From the NCBI GenBank assembly GCA_973895155.1, contig OZ316897.1, forward strand, positions 20,460,001 to 20,524,000: DNA of 64,000 bases. Direction: 5' to 3'. Under the pieces are notes generated by a model, which saw nothing but the letters and a program-made list of their open reading frames with translations, was not told the DNA's origin and searched no databases. This DNA is from Marsupella aquatica. Lineage: Eukaryota; Marchantiophyta. Below are positions 13,182 through 25,226 of this stretch, piece by piece. The position numbers and the translations under genes are program-made. Each line of letters opens with the position of its first letter. The stretch's first letter is position 1.

Positions 13182-13415
13182 AAGTTTGTCACTTTCGTTT
13201 CACCTTACCAAAGTGTTAGTGGTTCAGGTTGAATCTCGATCTATCTTGACATGCATGCCGCCTGTAGTTAGGTAACTAGCCCTTTGTAATGTGACACAGC
13301 CCAATCTTCATTCGAAACTTGTGACGACAGTCTAGTACATCGACAGCCGAAAGCTTCCATAGCAATTAGCCCAGGAGTATTCTTTACTATATTAGGGGTC
13401 TCAAAGCTTGGAAAT

Positions 13416-13531
13416 TATGATGGCATTCTATCATAAAGAACAGGTCATAACCTAACTTTTTCACTAACACTCTTTATGATGGCATTCTATCATAAAGAAT
13501 AGGTCATCTTAACTTTTTCACTAACACTCTG
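13416..13531. repeat. 59-bp tandem duplication
   Basis: The unit TATGATGGCATTCTATCATAAAGAA plus about 34 bp starts at 13416 and again at 13475. The second copy lacks a few bases. Each unit itself contains a short palindrome-like phrase (ATGATGGCATTCTATCAT). Confidence 0.75.
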
Positions 13532-13614
13532 GAAAAGATTTTTTTGTTTTTTCTTTCACCAGTATTCTACTAAGGGACTCTACTAAGGGCATAAGACCAC
13601 TCCTTATGATAAAA

Positions 13615-13670
13615 AGTTATGGGCTATGAATTATGTAGTACATAACTTTTTGTGTCCATAACCCATAACT
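13615..13670. repeat. Short inverted repeat around ATAACCCATAACT
   Basis: AGTTATGGGCTATG at 13615-13628 is mirrored by CATAACCCATAACT at 13657-13670 with one mismatch, leaving a 28-bp loop. The AT-rich arms and position just after a tandem duplication suggest a degraded foldback or MITE-like element. No function is claimed. Confidence 0.5.
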
Positions 13671-14606
13671 AGTAAGTTAAGGTACATCAAATTACCAGCT
13701 TAATTTGTCAATAAGATGAGGACCCTAAGCAAATGCACCTATAGATTTGACACCAATCCATTCAAGGCTTGCTATAGATACAAGACTATGTACTGATTCA
13801 ACTTGAATTGTTTTCATTGATCAGTGTACAAGGAAATGTCTCTCAAACATCCACACATGTTCTGTGTACATCACATTGTCTCTCTGAACTAGTTAGTCCT
13901 CAATGACAACAGATATCATTCTCCTCCTAGCATTATATTCAGATATATCATTCGCTTCCTAGCATTACTCTGGGAACTAGTTTATCTTCATCAAAAATTT
14001 GTAGATAGTAAATAATTCTCTCACTAATTGGATGATTAATTTATTATTACAGACCCCACTAGAGGTCCCTTCCAAAATTTGAGACTCCACAGTGCGCCAC
14101 GTCATCATGACGTGCTCCAAACAGGTATGGATTGGTTTACAAAATAAAATTACTTCCCCGTTTGTGTTTGTGGCAGGATTTTGGTAAAATTGAGGACGTC
14201 ATGCCGTAAACCTTGATGTAAAAATGTTTGAAAAATAACCATTTTATTTACCCTATATAACAAACTGTTCAATTATTTAGTAGGAGGCCCACCTTATGTG
14301 TTTTTTACCCTAAGTAACCGCTGTCCACCCGCATTCTGAATTGTGTTTCAATTGAATAATAACTAAATATCTCTCGGCAAGTTGATCTGATGACAAAGTA
14401 ATTGTGACAATTTTCTCCGGGATTTTCTCGACGTTTTGCTGCCACTTAGGAAGAGGTGGACATGATTCTATATTGGATCACTCAACACTCCTTTCCATGG
14501 CGTCATCATTGCAGTTCCTAACTCGGTGATGCCTCTTGCTACTGTTAGATTGTCCAATGCATGAGGCACGAGCGAACGAAGAGAAGCAAGCTTAGCAGGG
14601 TTCAGT

Positions 14607-14756
14607 AAGGGCCTCGTCTACGTGCAGATGGTGTTGAAGAGCCTGGGCATGAAAGAAGGACATAGTTATAAGAAGTGTCAGCAGATGATCAAGGGAGTCG
14701 ATGCGGACGGTAATGGGAAAGTGGACTTTCAGGAGTTCAAGGGGTCCACGAACTAA
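14607..14756 (+). pseudogene. Calmodulin-like (CML) protein, 3' EF-hand remnant
   Basis: From 14607 the plus strand reads a C-terminal EF-hand of the plant calmodulin-like family, ending at a TAA at 14754-14756. Visible are the E-helix region with SLGMKEG, a conserved Cys-x-x-Met-Ile (CQQMI), and a complete Ca2+-binding loop DADGNGKVDFQE with acidic residues at positions 1, 3 and 12 and Gly at 6. FKGSTN then closes the protein. In intact CMLs about 75-100 more residues precede this, including three further EF-hand loops. Here the loop just upstream is already unrecognisable and an in-frame TGA lies at 14562. The piece is a truncated relic, or less likely a terminal exon of a gene whose other exons I could not find. 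Confidence 0.7.
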
Positions 14757-14941
14757 TTCATTGTGAATTACTTTCATTGTGAGGCATTGTCATATCTCTT
14801 CTCTCAGATATTTCTGACCTGTAAATTCATTCTTTATAATATTTATTGTGTGAAAAGTAAGAGAATGTTTCTAAATTGGTGGACATAATTCGATCAGCTG
14901 AGCTAATTGAACTAAACTCATGACAATGGACTGTCCATATT

Positions 14942-15284
14942 TGTTAGGTATTTACTCAAGGTCTAGGGTTACGACATGTAACCATAGTTAGACTAACCGT
15001 AGTCGGAGACGTGGTTAGGTTAACTAGGATGCACACTATATGCCAAGCGGTGTTTGCTTGGATAAGTGGAACTTAGGCTCATTGTTATGAAGCCACTTGA
15101 GAGATGAGGAGAGCTTACACTGTGGAGACTTGGTATGACTGACGGGCTTAGAGTTCAGTAAAGCTCTCTTGTGTGTTCCCGTGGACGTAGCCTCGGGGAG
15201 GTGAATCACGTATCTCTTGTGTCAACTACTTGCGCGTTGGATGTGTCATGTGCTTACCATTACGAGTGTCATCTATGTTCAACA
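14942..15284 (+). mobile_element. Solo LTR, 343 bp, with perfect 5-bp target duplication
   Basis: The element begins TGTTAGGTATTT and ends CTATGTTCAACA. It is flanked on both sides by ATATT (14937-14941 and 15285-15289), the 5-bp duplication typical of LTR-retrotransposon integration. No primer-binding site, gag or pol follows, so it is a solo LTR left by intra-element recombination. The TGTTAG start is typical of Ty1/copia LTRs, but without coding sequence the superfamily is an inference. The same LTR lies inverted at 28672-29018. Confidence 0.88.
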
Positions 15285-16059
15285 ATATTCACCCAATCAT
15301 ATTAGTCTGACTAGTGAACTTACAGAAAGATAACCTCAACGTATATTGGAGATTGGACATTGGAGCTTGAATGAACAATTGGAAAACAATGTCAGATCTT
15401 CTATATATATGCAATTTCTGAATTGAAAGATTTATGTAAGTACAAGGTATTGATAAATTAGTTAGGGGACCCTTGCTTATGTAAGCTTGACTTGTTAAAC
15501 AATTTGGAGTGACCTTTACTTTACTAATAGGCACCATATCAATTTGCTAAATCTTTTAGCAGCAGGAGAAAGATTATTGGTTGGCAATTGCCACAGAGAA
15601 ATTGACATGGGATTGCCACTTGATTTTTCAGTCACGTGGGAAATGAGTAAAACTTGATTGCCACAGAGAAATTTACTCCCACTTGATTTTTCAGGCAGTA
15701 AAATTGCCCATATGAGAGAATTATTTCAGTAGAGGCAGGACCTTGGTTTAGAGAATGCATAGGCATGCACTTGCCATGGGACCCTCAAAACTTGACGTAA
15801 GAGATTTACAGCTCATACTGTAAGTAAATCACTTCTCAAAGTATACCTAACGGCACTAGTATGTACTGATAGTGTACAGGGTCTCCTGTGGCTTCACAAA
15901 ACCTAGGGCCAATTGTGAGCATTCTTGTACGTGACTTTTTTCCACCAAAATAAAATAGATGCCAACTTCTTGCTCTGACTAGAGTGCCTCTTTTGTTTAA
16001 AATTAAGGACAACCTCCAGGAGTGGTCCAAACTTTGGCTCCTAGCCTTCATCGAATAGA

Positions 16060-16260
16060 TTTGAATTTAGTTATTTGGGCCCACTGCTTGCCATGTGGGA
16101 TAGATAGACACCACCATACCTGAATGGGCCCTTGCAGTCTTGTAAAACCAACTGCAAATATTTAATTTACACTCACTATGGAGTTCAAGTTAATAAATCT
16201 TAGAGGGAATAAAAAGAAGCATTGTGACCCATCCCGTAAAGCCACCCTTAAACATACTTA
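16060..16260 (+). repeat. Dispersed repeat, CTTGTAAAACCAACTGCA family
   Basis: This is the plus-strand counterpart of the inverted copy at 6930-7035. GGGCCC phrases are followed by CTTGTAAAACCAACTGCA and, 90 bp further, a second related phrase CCCGTAAAGCCACCC. The element has no open frame of note and its ends are approximate. Confidence 0.4.
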
Positions 16261-16301
16261 AATATTATGTGTTACTTTGTGAATTGTGTGTTTCAGACTT
16301 G

Positions 16302-16556
16302 GGAATTAAAAGCCACTTGCAATGAACATGTGAGGTAAGTTTAATGGGACGATGACAAGGAGTCCATGGTAAATGAATATAACAAGCCCAATGGCCATTT
16401 TGCAGGTAAAATGTAGTCAGATGTCTTGTGAATTAAAAGCCACTTGCAATGAACATGTGAGGTAATTTTAATGGGACGATGACAAGCTAGTCCATGGTAA
16501 ATGAATATAACAAGCCCAATGGCCATTTTTCAGGTAAAATGTAGATGTCTTGTGCT
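16302..16556. repeat. 128-bp tandem duplication
   Basis: The unit beginning GAATTAAAAGCCACTTGC occurs at 16302 and 16430 with near identity, differing by small indels. It includes the phrase AATGGCCATTTTGCAGGTAAAATGTAG in copy one and a close variant in copy two. The overlapping minus-strand ORF at 16341-16526 is explained by the repeat. Confidence 0.8.
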
Positions 16557-17930
16557 CCCTGCATCAGCTCCTCCCCCTCCTCAAGGACATCACTTAGACA
16601 AGAACACCATCAACCAAAATGCCAATACTTTGTTAGCACCAACTATCCCACAAAGAAATAACACAATCATTAGTAACCCCAACTTACATGAAAACGTACA
16701 TGGACCAAAATGGCCAGAAGGATTAAAAACAATGCCATACACTTTGTGCCCTCTTGGTAATTGCACATCAAAATGTGATAATACATGGTGTATTATGTCA
16801 CAGGACTTCATAGTGCAATAATCCCAATCTGTTTAACTCACTGGGTATCACTCTAATTATGTATCTATGTCTGTGTTTATGTGCAATTACCTCGAAACAG
16901 CTTCTTTGTTGGAACACACTAGCATGGGTCTTGTAAACAATAACATGGCTGCAATAACTATGCACATGGCTAAACAAATACACTACCGGTAATCACTTAT
17001 CAAATTGTGATAATATAGGGTGTGCACTCATTGATTCAAACAGAATTTCAAAGGTTATCATGGTATGGAAAATGTGATAATATAATGTCACTCATTGATT
17101 TAAAGAAAATGACAATGTTTATCATAGTATATGTAAAGATGTTAAACAGAGTAATCTCTATGTTATATTTTGATGTAGGACCCAAAGAAATATATCTTTT
17201 AAATTTATCTTTTAGGAGACAAGTTATTCAAGGATATATTCAAAGATTACGTGGCAGACCCTGATTGACGGGGAGGTCTCATACAAACAAATATATTGGT
17301 TTAGTTAGAGAATGTCTGGAGGGCTTTCCGCCTTTCCAGGATGCAACTATTATTGCTGACAGGTACGGTACAGTACGAGACAGCTAATTACCACTGTCCT
17401 CCACGCGTTATATTCAGCGAATCTCTGAACAACACGAGTCGCGTCTTGTCCACCTGTCGTATGGTGGGGCTGCCACTACATCCGAAGAGTTAACCGCTCT
17501 TTGACAAACCGATGGACAGGCTCAACGGCTCAGATGCACCAATGACCCTTCAAGCTTATCACTCTCCATTAATCCGTAATGCTCATCCCATAATGTGTTT
17601 TAAGCTAAGCCGTTCACCTCCTCCAACTGACCCGAACCAGGTGACATCCTGACCGTTCATCTTACTCAATCGGTTTCCCGTAATTACGTATCACCGCATA
17701 AACCTGATTAGGCCCCTTAAACTGTAACTTATGTGCTATTAACACAAAGGACTGTAATTCAATCTGCTGATTACAGTAAGAAGCTCCACGTTGCTGCTCT
17801 CCGTTTTCGGAAGAAAGTATAGATAACTCCTCTCAGAGCCTTTTCCACATCATCGACCTCTTGAGTTCTGCCAACACACCACCATTGAGTTTTAGAGCTC
17901 GCTCTCGTTGAGTAGTTTCATTCACAGGAG

Positions 17931-18178
17931 AATTCGCTGAGTGGGTAGATTTCATTTCTGCAAAAGATTGCACGAGATTCGGAGGTGTAAGCTGTTACTG
18001 TTTTGAGTTTCTAGTTTTTCTGATCGGCAGACCGGAAATTGATTGATCGATTGAATTCGCTGCGTGGGTAGATTTCATTTCTGCAAAACATTGCACGAGA
18101 TTCGGAGGTGTAAGCTGTTACTGTTTTGAGTTTCTAGTTTTTCTGATCGGCAGACCGGAAATTGATTGATCGATTGAT
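17931..18178. repeat. 123-bp tandem duplication plus GATT microsatellite
   Basis: The unit starting AATTCGCTGA occurs at 17931 and 18054, with very few differences. It ends in a run of GATT/GATC tetranucleotides that is expanded after the second copy (to about 18193). It lies immediately upstream of the candidate gene at 18227 and would be part of its leader or proximal promoter. Confidence 0.85.
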
Positions 18179-18226
18179 TGATTGATCGATTGGCTCGAGT
18201 GCAACATTCTTGACTCGCTTGGGGAG

Positions 18227-18984
18227 ATGGATCAGCTGCGACGAGCAGATGCGGAGGTTGCGAATGCAACGCACCCTCGCCAAACAGCCAGATGGCGCCT
18301 GAATCGGTAAGGATTGGAAGAACTTACGACCTTTCTGTCACTGAAGCAAACTCTTCGATTTTGCTTGGGTTGTGTTACAGTTTCGAACGTTCATACGTTT
18401 TTGGGTGGAACCTCCTTCCGCGTCTTTGTTTGCATATGTGCACTGGTCTTGGTGGGTTGATCGATTGATTGAGATCAAGTTTCATGTGCGTTCGGAAAAA
18501 GAGGGAAATGTACTTGTGGTCCGGATAGATTGTTCAGGATGGTTTTTCTTGAGAAACAGACAGAGACATCGAATGCTAGATAAATGCAACAAACAACGTT
18601 TTAGTCGATCTGAAGGAAGTTTAGGGTATCTGAAGTTAATCTGAAAACTTCTTAGCATAGCATAGAGAACTAGAAGATTCGCCTGGGATTTGTGAACTAT
18701 TGCAAGTTATTTGTGAACTCGAGATGGAGGTTTGTCAAATGCATGGACCTGCATTGCTCTAACTTAGTCAGACCGCTTTCCACTCGTACCTATGCCCGGT
18801 TAACATTGAACGTAAATCTGGTCCATGCAGATATAATCCCAAATGGAGGTGGAACGCCAAGAAGTACAATGTGACTCACCCGATCCAGCACGAAAAGATG
18901 AAGGCGAGGAGCAGGTTCAACTACATTAACCCGCTGTTCTACATTCGGCGGATCAAGAACAACGCGAAGTCAGTTATTCATTAG
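18227..18984 (+). CDS. Candidate two-exon gene for a small basic protein, unrecognised
   Basis: Exon 18227-18306 ends at a good donor (AATCG|GTAAGG), and exon 18831-18984 follows an acceptor (GTCCATGCAG). The phases agree (two bases plus one), giving a 77-residue protein. The second exon is the convincing part: it is basic and aromatic, with phrases NPKWRWNAKKYN, THPIQHEKMKARSR and INPLFYIRRIKNN, and it has no low complexity. This looks like real coding sequence of a small organellar-type or ribosome-type protein, but I cannot name the family. Without splicing, the first exon stops one codon after the splice site. An alternative model starts at the ATG at 18291 and uses the strong acceptor at about 18379 (TTGTGTTACAG), but its phase into the last exon then fails. 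Upstream exons or a longer 3' end are possible. Confidence 0.35.
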
Positions 18985-19224
18985 ATTGGGACTTGCCGTA
19001 AACTGACGCATTGATATCCGCGCTGACGACATGCATGTCTGAGCTCCTCGTCTTCGATAAGGAAATAGCCATCTGAATGAACGGCCTCTCTAGGCAAATA
19101 AGTTAATTCACGCGATACAGATCGAACTGTAGGATGGCGCACTTTGTAAATTTGTATATACTCAACAACTTGCATCTAAAATATGTTCCTACTCCTGGAT
19201 TCAGAGTAAGGAATTTTGGCACTG

Positions 19225-22200
19225 AAGCTTTGGCAGTTTTCTTATTGCTCGTGCTACAAATTTGGTCACTTACATCTCCTTTGCTTTCTTGTCCTCCGTT
19301 GTGTGCTTTAGTTCTACAATTTTCTCATACGACGAATGGAAAAAACAATTGTTTTCTTCAGTGTTCCATTTTGGCTGGTTTCTTAGATCCCGTGCTACAA
19401 AGACGTTCACTCACATCTTCTTTACTTTCTTGTCCCCCACTGTATGCTAGTTCTAAAATTTCCTCATGTGACGAACTTTTTCCATTCGTCATACCAACCC
19501 CCCACTGTAAATAATCATGACAATCAACAACATATGCTACTGAACAAAAGATACGTGCAGTCGCTAGATATTTGAATCCCTTCGAGCGAAACGTTTCCTA
19601 CAATTCGAAAACAAATACCTCTTCTCTGCAGTTGGATAGTAAGTACCTTTTCTGGCAGTCAAAATGCCTTGAATACACTTGCACAAGTTTATCTCCCTGA
19701 ATCTTGCAGGCAGTGAAAAAGTGTCTTTTCTTCAACGTTTTCCCCTTCGCTCACATTACTTTCACACCTCTGTCACGAAGAGTATGAAATCGACTAGAAC
19801 GATATGTGCAAAACTCGGAGGAAGTGTTTTCCCCTTCGCTCACATTACTTTCACACCTCCGTCATGAAGTGATTGAAATCGACAGTAACGATATATTGAA
19901 AATTCGAGATGACGAGCGCAAAGACAATGTTGAATTTACTCGACTTTCAAGCCACAATAACTCAGAATGTTAGCATTAAACAGTGAGGAAAATAGACAAA
20001 ACGCTAACTTTCTTCATGAAAACGATAAGGTAACCCAAAACTTTGTAAATCTTCCACACTCACATCTCATACCAACCACAGAGCATATGTAGGGAGAACT
20101 GAAATGAAGCAACCTCTTTGGTGGCCAACTACAACCCGCTAGGAAATCTCAGTGTTTCTGGGGCAAAACCATTTGATAACAAGACGCTGCTAACAGCACA
20201 AACATACGGCGATTTTATGTCATGTATCTAAGAAAAGCCAATCGAGCCCGGTGAAAACATTAATTAACCCTCACACAATCTGACATGAATTTGAATTAAG
20301 GACGTCTTACATAGAGGACAACAACAAACGACCGTTGCCAATTTCAAAGCATTGATCAAGCGAACGGAAATGTCAAATTTGAAGTGATTGCAAACTTTGG
20401 TGAACCACATGAACCTGGTCAACAGACCACGAACACTATAGGCAAGAAACGTTTAATGCAATGCTTTAATAGTAAGAAAGCGGCACAGAAATTCAAGACA
20501 AGTAGCCCAGTCGACTGTTAAATGGAGAAAGCGACCCCACTTGAAAGATTACGCACACCATTAAAGGTAACGTGGTTGTGTCGACGCAAGCTTAACGGCA
20601 ACTGAGCTAATGAACTTCCGGCAACCTAACAGTCCACTCACTGTACGACCTTACAAAACGCTGACCTTTCTAACAGAAAAAAAAGGCCGCGTTATCACGT
20701 TCTGGACCAGCCCAACTACTTTGATTTAGACTACTCGAATTATTGCTCATGAATCATCTCATCGAAACAATACTTTTGTATATACGTTGAGCTGGTGGTA
20801 TTACCAGGGAAAAGACGATATGAAGCGTTCCCGCCAAGAGGCAGCTCAGGAAAACTGTGAAACATGTTTCTTCCAGAGAAAGTCCAACATCACTCGTCTG
20901 TCATCGTCACAACTACTTTCCCAGTTGCATGTCCCTCAATGCTCTTTGCCCACGCGTCTGCGGCCTTATCCAAAGGATATTTCGAGTCGATAAACGTTTT
21001 CAACTTCCCTTGGCCCGTCAAATCCAGCAAAAAGTCCAAGTCTCTAGATTTTACAGACACCCACAACATAGATCTCTTCTGTTTTGCTCCTGAGAGCTTC
21101 TTGATCACTGAGTTCACCACTGTCGAAGGGCCACCGACCAACTCCTGGACTTGCCCAGTTGGAGACAGCTGCGGCTGAATTAATGACCATTTTAGACCCG
21201 CTGCATTGACCACGACATCGTACTTCTTTCCCGACGGACTGGTGAGTTTGGCTCCCTCATCAGTCTTGTAATCCAACACCTCGTCGACTCCAAGTGTTTT
21301 CAAAAGCTCAATGTTTCGTTGCCCAACAGTGGCAGTTACATGTGCTCCGCTCAATTTGGCTAGCTGCGAAACAATGCAACACCGCACAAATGAGGGAACC
21401 TCAACACCAAAATGTTCACTTCAAAGGCTAGATAGATACTTCTGAAGTCCAAACTAAAAAAAGAGCTGGTCTGAGGGAGGATTACAAATCAGCACAAAAT
21501 GGGCAGACACTGATATGTGATCCAACGTGAGGAGGATGAGATATACCTGAACGGCATACAGCCCAACCCCACCAGAAGCTGCAGTGACCAGAATATTTCC
21601 AGTGTAGCTTCCATCAATATTCACCCCTGCACTTGTAAGAGCTTGGAGAGCAGTCAGACCAGCTATGGGAAGACATGCACCATCAATTGCTGAGACTTCG
21701 GGGGGCCTTTTCGATGTTTTCTTGGATGGAGCGATTGCGTACTCGGCTAGAGAGCCTCCACGCTGTCAGGCCCACAGGAAGAAGAATTTCAAAAGCCCAA
21801 TTCTGGATATGAACTTGATTTACGGCTTGTGCTACGTAAGTCTAGCCTACATTTTCATGCTCACAGGTAAGTGTTTAAGCAGAAATATCAAGGAGGCGGA
21901 ATAGGAACCAAAACTTATCACAATTGGGTTGTACGCACTGCTAGGTCAAGCCAGCCGACGATTTTGTCTCCAGGTGCGAAGTCTGTCACTTCAGCCCCGA
22001 CACTCACCACTTCTCCAGCAACGTCAGTTCCTGCCAACAACATCCATGCCAAACAGTCAAATTCTTAAATGAATCATATTAAGGCTGGATCCTTGATAGC
22101 ATCTATAAATGGAGAATTCAACAATACTAACAGACCAAAATTTGGTCACCTAAAGTCAATTGTAGGTGATCTTGTCCATTTTGGATATTGGCCATGAGGT

Positions 22201-25060
22201 TATAAAATGCAAAAATAATGTTAGAATTCTCTTTAATTCAAATAATTCTATCTTTTACTGAGCCCTGATTTCGAATGTGCAACAATCAGATATTCTAAAT
22301 TTCGGTTGTGATGCAAATGTTAGTACTAGCCGAACGAAACATCACATATGCAGACCGTAACTCGGCTTCCATCACTACGTACATCGATTGGAAGACATCT
22401 GTGTAACCAACGAACGATGGTTCTCCTGCAGTGAATTTGCGATTCCGTATTCACCCAAACAAACGATATACCACCATCTTTCACAACATATCTTCATTCT
22501 TCGGTATAGAAATAAATTGGAGGTGATTTGGTGAAGATGCTGGCATTACTTACCGGGAATGACAGGGAACTTCCGAGGAAATATCGGTCGCAATTCTCCT
22601 TTTTGAACCTTCCAGTCAACTGGGTTCACGGTGGCTGCATCTATCTTCACCAGAAGCTCTCCTTTCTTCGGATCGGGAGCAGGTATAGTCACATGCTACT
22701 CAAACGCACAAGACACAAAACAGATCAGCCTCCAACTCAAAACAATTCAGGGCCTATACCTATTACAATACCTACTACTTGGACCACGAACTAAGTACTA
22801 CGCCACACTGGCCGAACTGTAGCAATCCACCCAGAATACGAAGAGCCAACACCTAAAGCGAGAAAGTTCCCATAAATTTCTACACGCAAAACAATCAGAC
22901 ACGCCTAGAATTAGCACTGGAATGGTCAAAAACACTCTGCCACCGTCTGTAGTTCTTCAATTAGGGGATCTTTCACGCATTCCTGATGGAAAGCACATCC
23001 GGAGTCGGTTTCTTTTAACCCAGGAGAAAGATTGTCCTGTCCCGTGTGACAGACAACCGAACGGCTAGAGTCCTTTCACTTGAATTGTGCGCCAGTCGCC
23101 TCGCTGATCGTCCTGGGGTCTTTAATAGGCAAATCTCCCGGGGATGTTTACTAGGACAACGCTAAATCGAGCACTGCGCACCACGGTAGGTCAGCAGAGG
23201 GGATCGCCTATGCTATGCGTAATGGAAAATTGAAGGCGTCCACAATACTTAGAAAGGCAATAACAGCCTGAACCTCTTGTTCTTTCGAGATGCTTGATAG
23301 AGTTAAATCACATGAGGACCCTTGCGCTAATGAGTTTAAGAGTCCAGAACGATTGAGTCTTCCCGCCATCACCAACACTGATGTCCACCTTGTGCGATAA
23401 AGCTCCTCGACTACCCCGACGAGTGGTACGAGCCGAGTAAGATACACTTCCTGATCCAACCCTTGGGAGGGTTGTTTAGCTAGTAGATCACCTCTCAAAG
23501 CACACCCAATTCCCGGTGAATATTTATACATCAAACATCGGATCCCGATGCCCGCGTATATATCTAAAGCGTTCCACTCCTTACAAACGGATTAAATGCA
23601 GAACGAGCTCAGAAGCAGGCAAACAGCGGGATAGTCATCGGGAGCTCAGCTCCATGACGCTTCCTCACTTCAATTCATTAATAATGAAGGGGAGGAATCA
23701 ATGGATGAATGTTTCTCAGGTCATGGGCTTCAAATCTCATTCCCATGCTTCCACTTGTCTAATTCTATTCTGGGGGCTAGAAGATTACTTTCTTGAGAGA
23801 GGGGACGGGTGCACACTCTATGGACACAAGGGGCACCTCCACTAAGACCAACAAGTTGCCTGGTAAGCGACCTCTTCTACCGCTGTAGTACTTGGGACTA
23901 ATAACCAAGGGACGGACAGTATAGACACGGCAACAGAATTTGTTCTCCTGAAAAATCTCTTGACCATTCTTCTTAAGATTCAATTCCAGCTCGACCACAG
24001 CATCTTGCTCATCAGCCAAAAGGTACACTGCTCCTGCGGTGAACAGCTACTTACCATCTCCCTAAGGACAGAACGGCAACGTGACCCATTTATGCAGGTA
24101 CATTCATCTCGTCATTTCGCACTGGTGCTCAACAATTCATTACTGAAAATCAACGTCTGTTCAATCAAACCCATTTCCAGTTCCACCCGTACTTCTAAAC
24201 CATCAGATCTAATTCAAACGTGGACAAACTCCAGATCATCAATGCACTTGCAAGGATCCCCACATTGCTGATCCTTGCTCATTCCCGCCATCCACCACAC
24301 CCCACAAACCTATCAAACTCTTTCAACTGAAAACATCTCCGTCTCTCTCTGCGGACTACTGGGGTCATTGCTGCACCACATTTTCGCCAGCTGCAAGAGA
24401 TATGCACAGCCTGCTCACAACGGATTCCCTCCGTACCTTCAGACTGCTTGCGCCCCCGCCATACTGGGAGTATTGCACCGCTTTCATCACCGTCCCCGCC
24501 ATCTTTCGCGTGCACCAGCCCTCCTCGCCTTCCTTCGTTCCTGCTTCAAGCTCAAGACAGCTCAAAATCACGTTCCTTCTCCACCTCCACAGCTATCGGC
24601 ACACAAGCAGCAGTGAAACCCAACAATGTGGTAGAACAACAACAACAACAACAGTGCTGCTCCTCCCCCTTCCTTTTTCTGGAGATCTTCTCGCTCCTTC
24701 CGTCTCGAAGCAATCATCAAATCAAATGCACGCCCCACACTGAAAAAGCGCTCCCAGCAGCTGCCTCGCTCTCTCTGCTGACCTTTTTCGAAATCTGCCC
24801 GCCTCCGCTGTTCCGATTGCTGATGCTGGTGCTCATCTCTCCTCCCTCTTACCTGTCACGGCCCACAACTTTTGATTTCGATCGAAAACGCATGTGCCAG
24901 CCGGCCGGCCAACGTTCCAGCAAGCCAGCACCATCGCCCATCCCCCATCGCCCATCGCCCATCAACGGAAAACTACAGTACCTACAGTACCTACACTGCC
25001 CCGTGCATCATTATGTCCCTTTTCGCTTCCAGCATTCCATTCCCACCACTTTATTACTGT
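19225..25060 (-). repeat. Segmental duplication copy A (ceQORH locus)
   Basis: This block and 31968-37445 are homologous over the ceQORH exons, all four introns, about 1.6 kb of downstream DNA and about 550 bp upstream of the start codon. The edges are approximate. The left edge is placed at the shared TTTGGCAGTTTTC phrase, the right edge at a shared stretch around CATGTGCCAGCCGG / CATGCGCCAGCCGG. Small indels and one micro-inversion in intron 1 distinguish the copies. Confidence 0.75.
20890..24502 (-). CDS. ceQORH: chloroplast-envelope quinone oxidoreductase homologue, copy A
   Basis: This is an MDR-superfamily NADPH-dependent oxidoreductase of the plant ceQORH type. The Arabidopsis protein, of the same length, sits at the inner chloroplast envelope without a cleaved transit peptide. 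Members reduce alpha,beta-unsaturated oxylipin carbonyls. Five exons join in frame (minus strand): 24437-24502, 22554-22695, 21939-22030, 21547-21762 and 20890-21363, for 329 residues. The first exon gives MAGTVMKAVQYSQYGGG. Later come NPVDWK, the PRKF phrase, GEVVSVGAEV, AGLTALQAL, the dinucleotide-binding GGVGLYAVQ, LDYKTDEGAKL, SPSGKKYDVVV and the closing WAKSIEGHATGK. Introns are 1741, 523, 176 and 183 nt. The exon 3 donor is the weaker GTGCGT; the others are near consensus. The start was chosen because exon 1 aligns with the family N-terminus. The gene looks intact. Copy B lies 12.5 kb away in the same orientation. Confidence 0.88.
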
Positions 25061-25160
25061 CACCAGTTTTTCCATTCCATTTGCACCGGCCCAGTAAAAT
25101 CAAAACTAAAATTAAAACCCTGTATCCAGGTCTTCCATATTTTTTCCTCAAAAAAACCAA

Positions 25161-25226
25161 ATGAATTCAATTCAAATAACCAGCATACAAAAAATGAATT
25201 TAATTCAAATAACCAGCATACAAAAG
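25161..25226. repeat. 33-bp tandem duplication
   Basis: Two adjacent units beginning ATGAATTCAATTCAAATAAC and ATGAATTTAATTCAAATAAC start at 25161 and 25194. They lie just outside the 5' side of the copy A duplication and may mark a rearrangement edge. Confidence 0.75.

Noticed and set aside
24448-25164. Plus-strand 238-aa ORF, Ser/Pro-rich
   Set aside because: It lies antisense to exon 1 and the promoter of ceQORH copy A. Composition follows a C-rich strand, and the counterpart in copy B (36849-37649) has a different sequence and frame.
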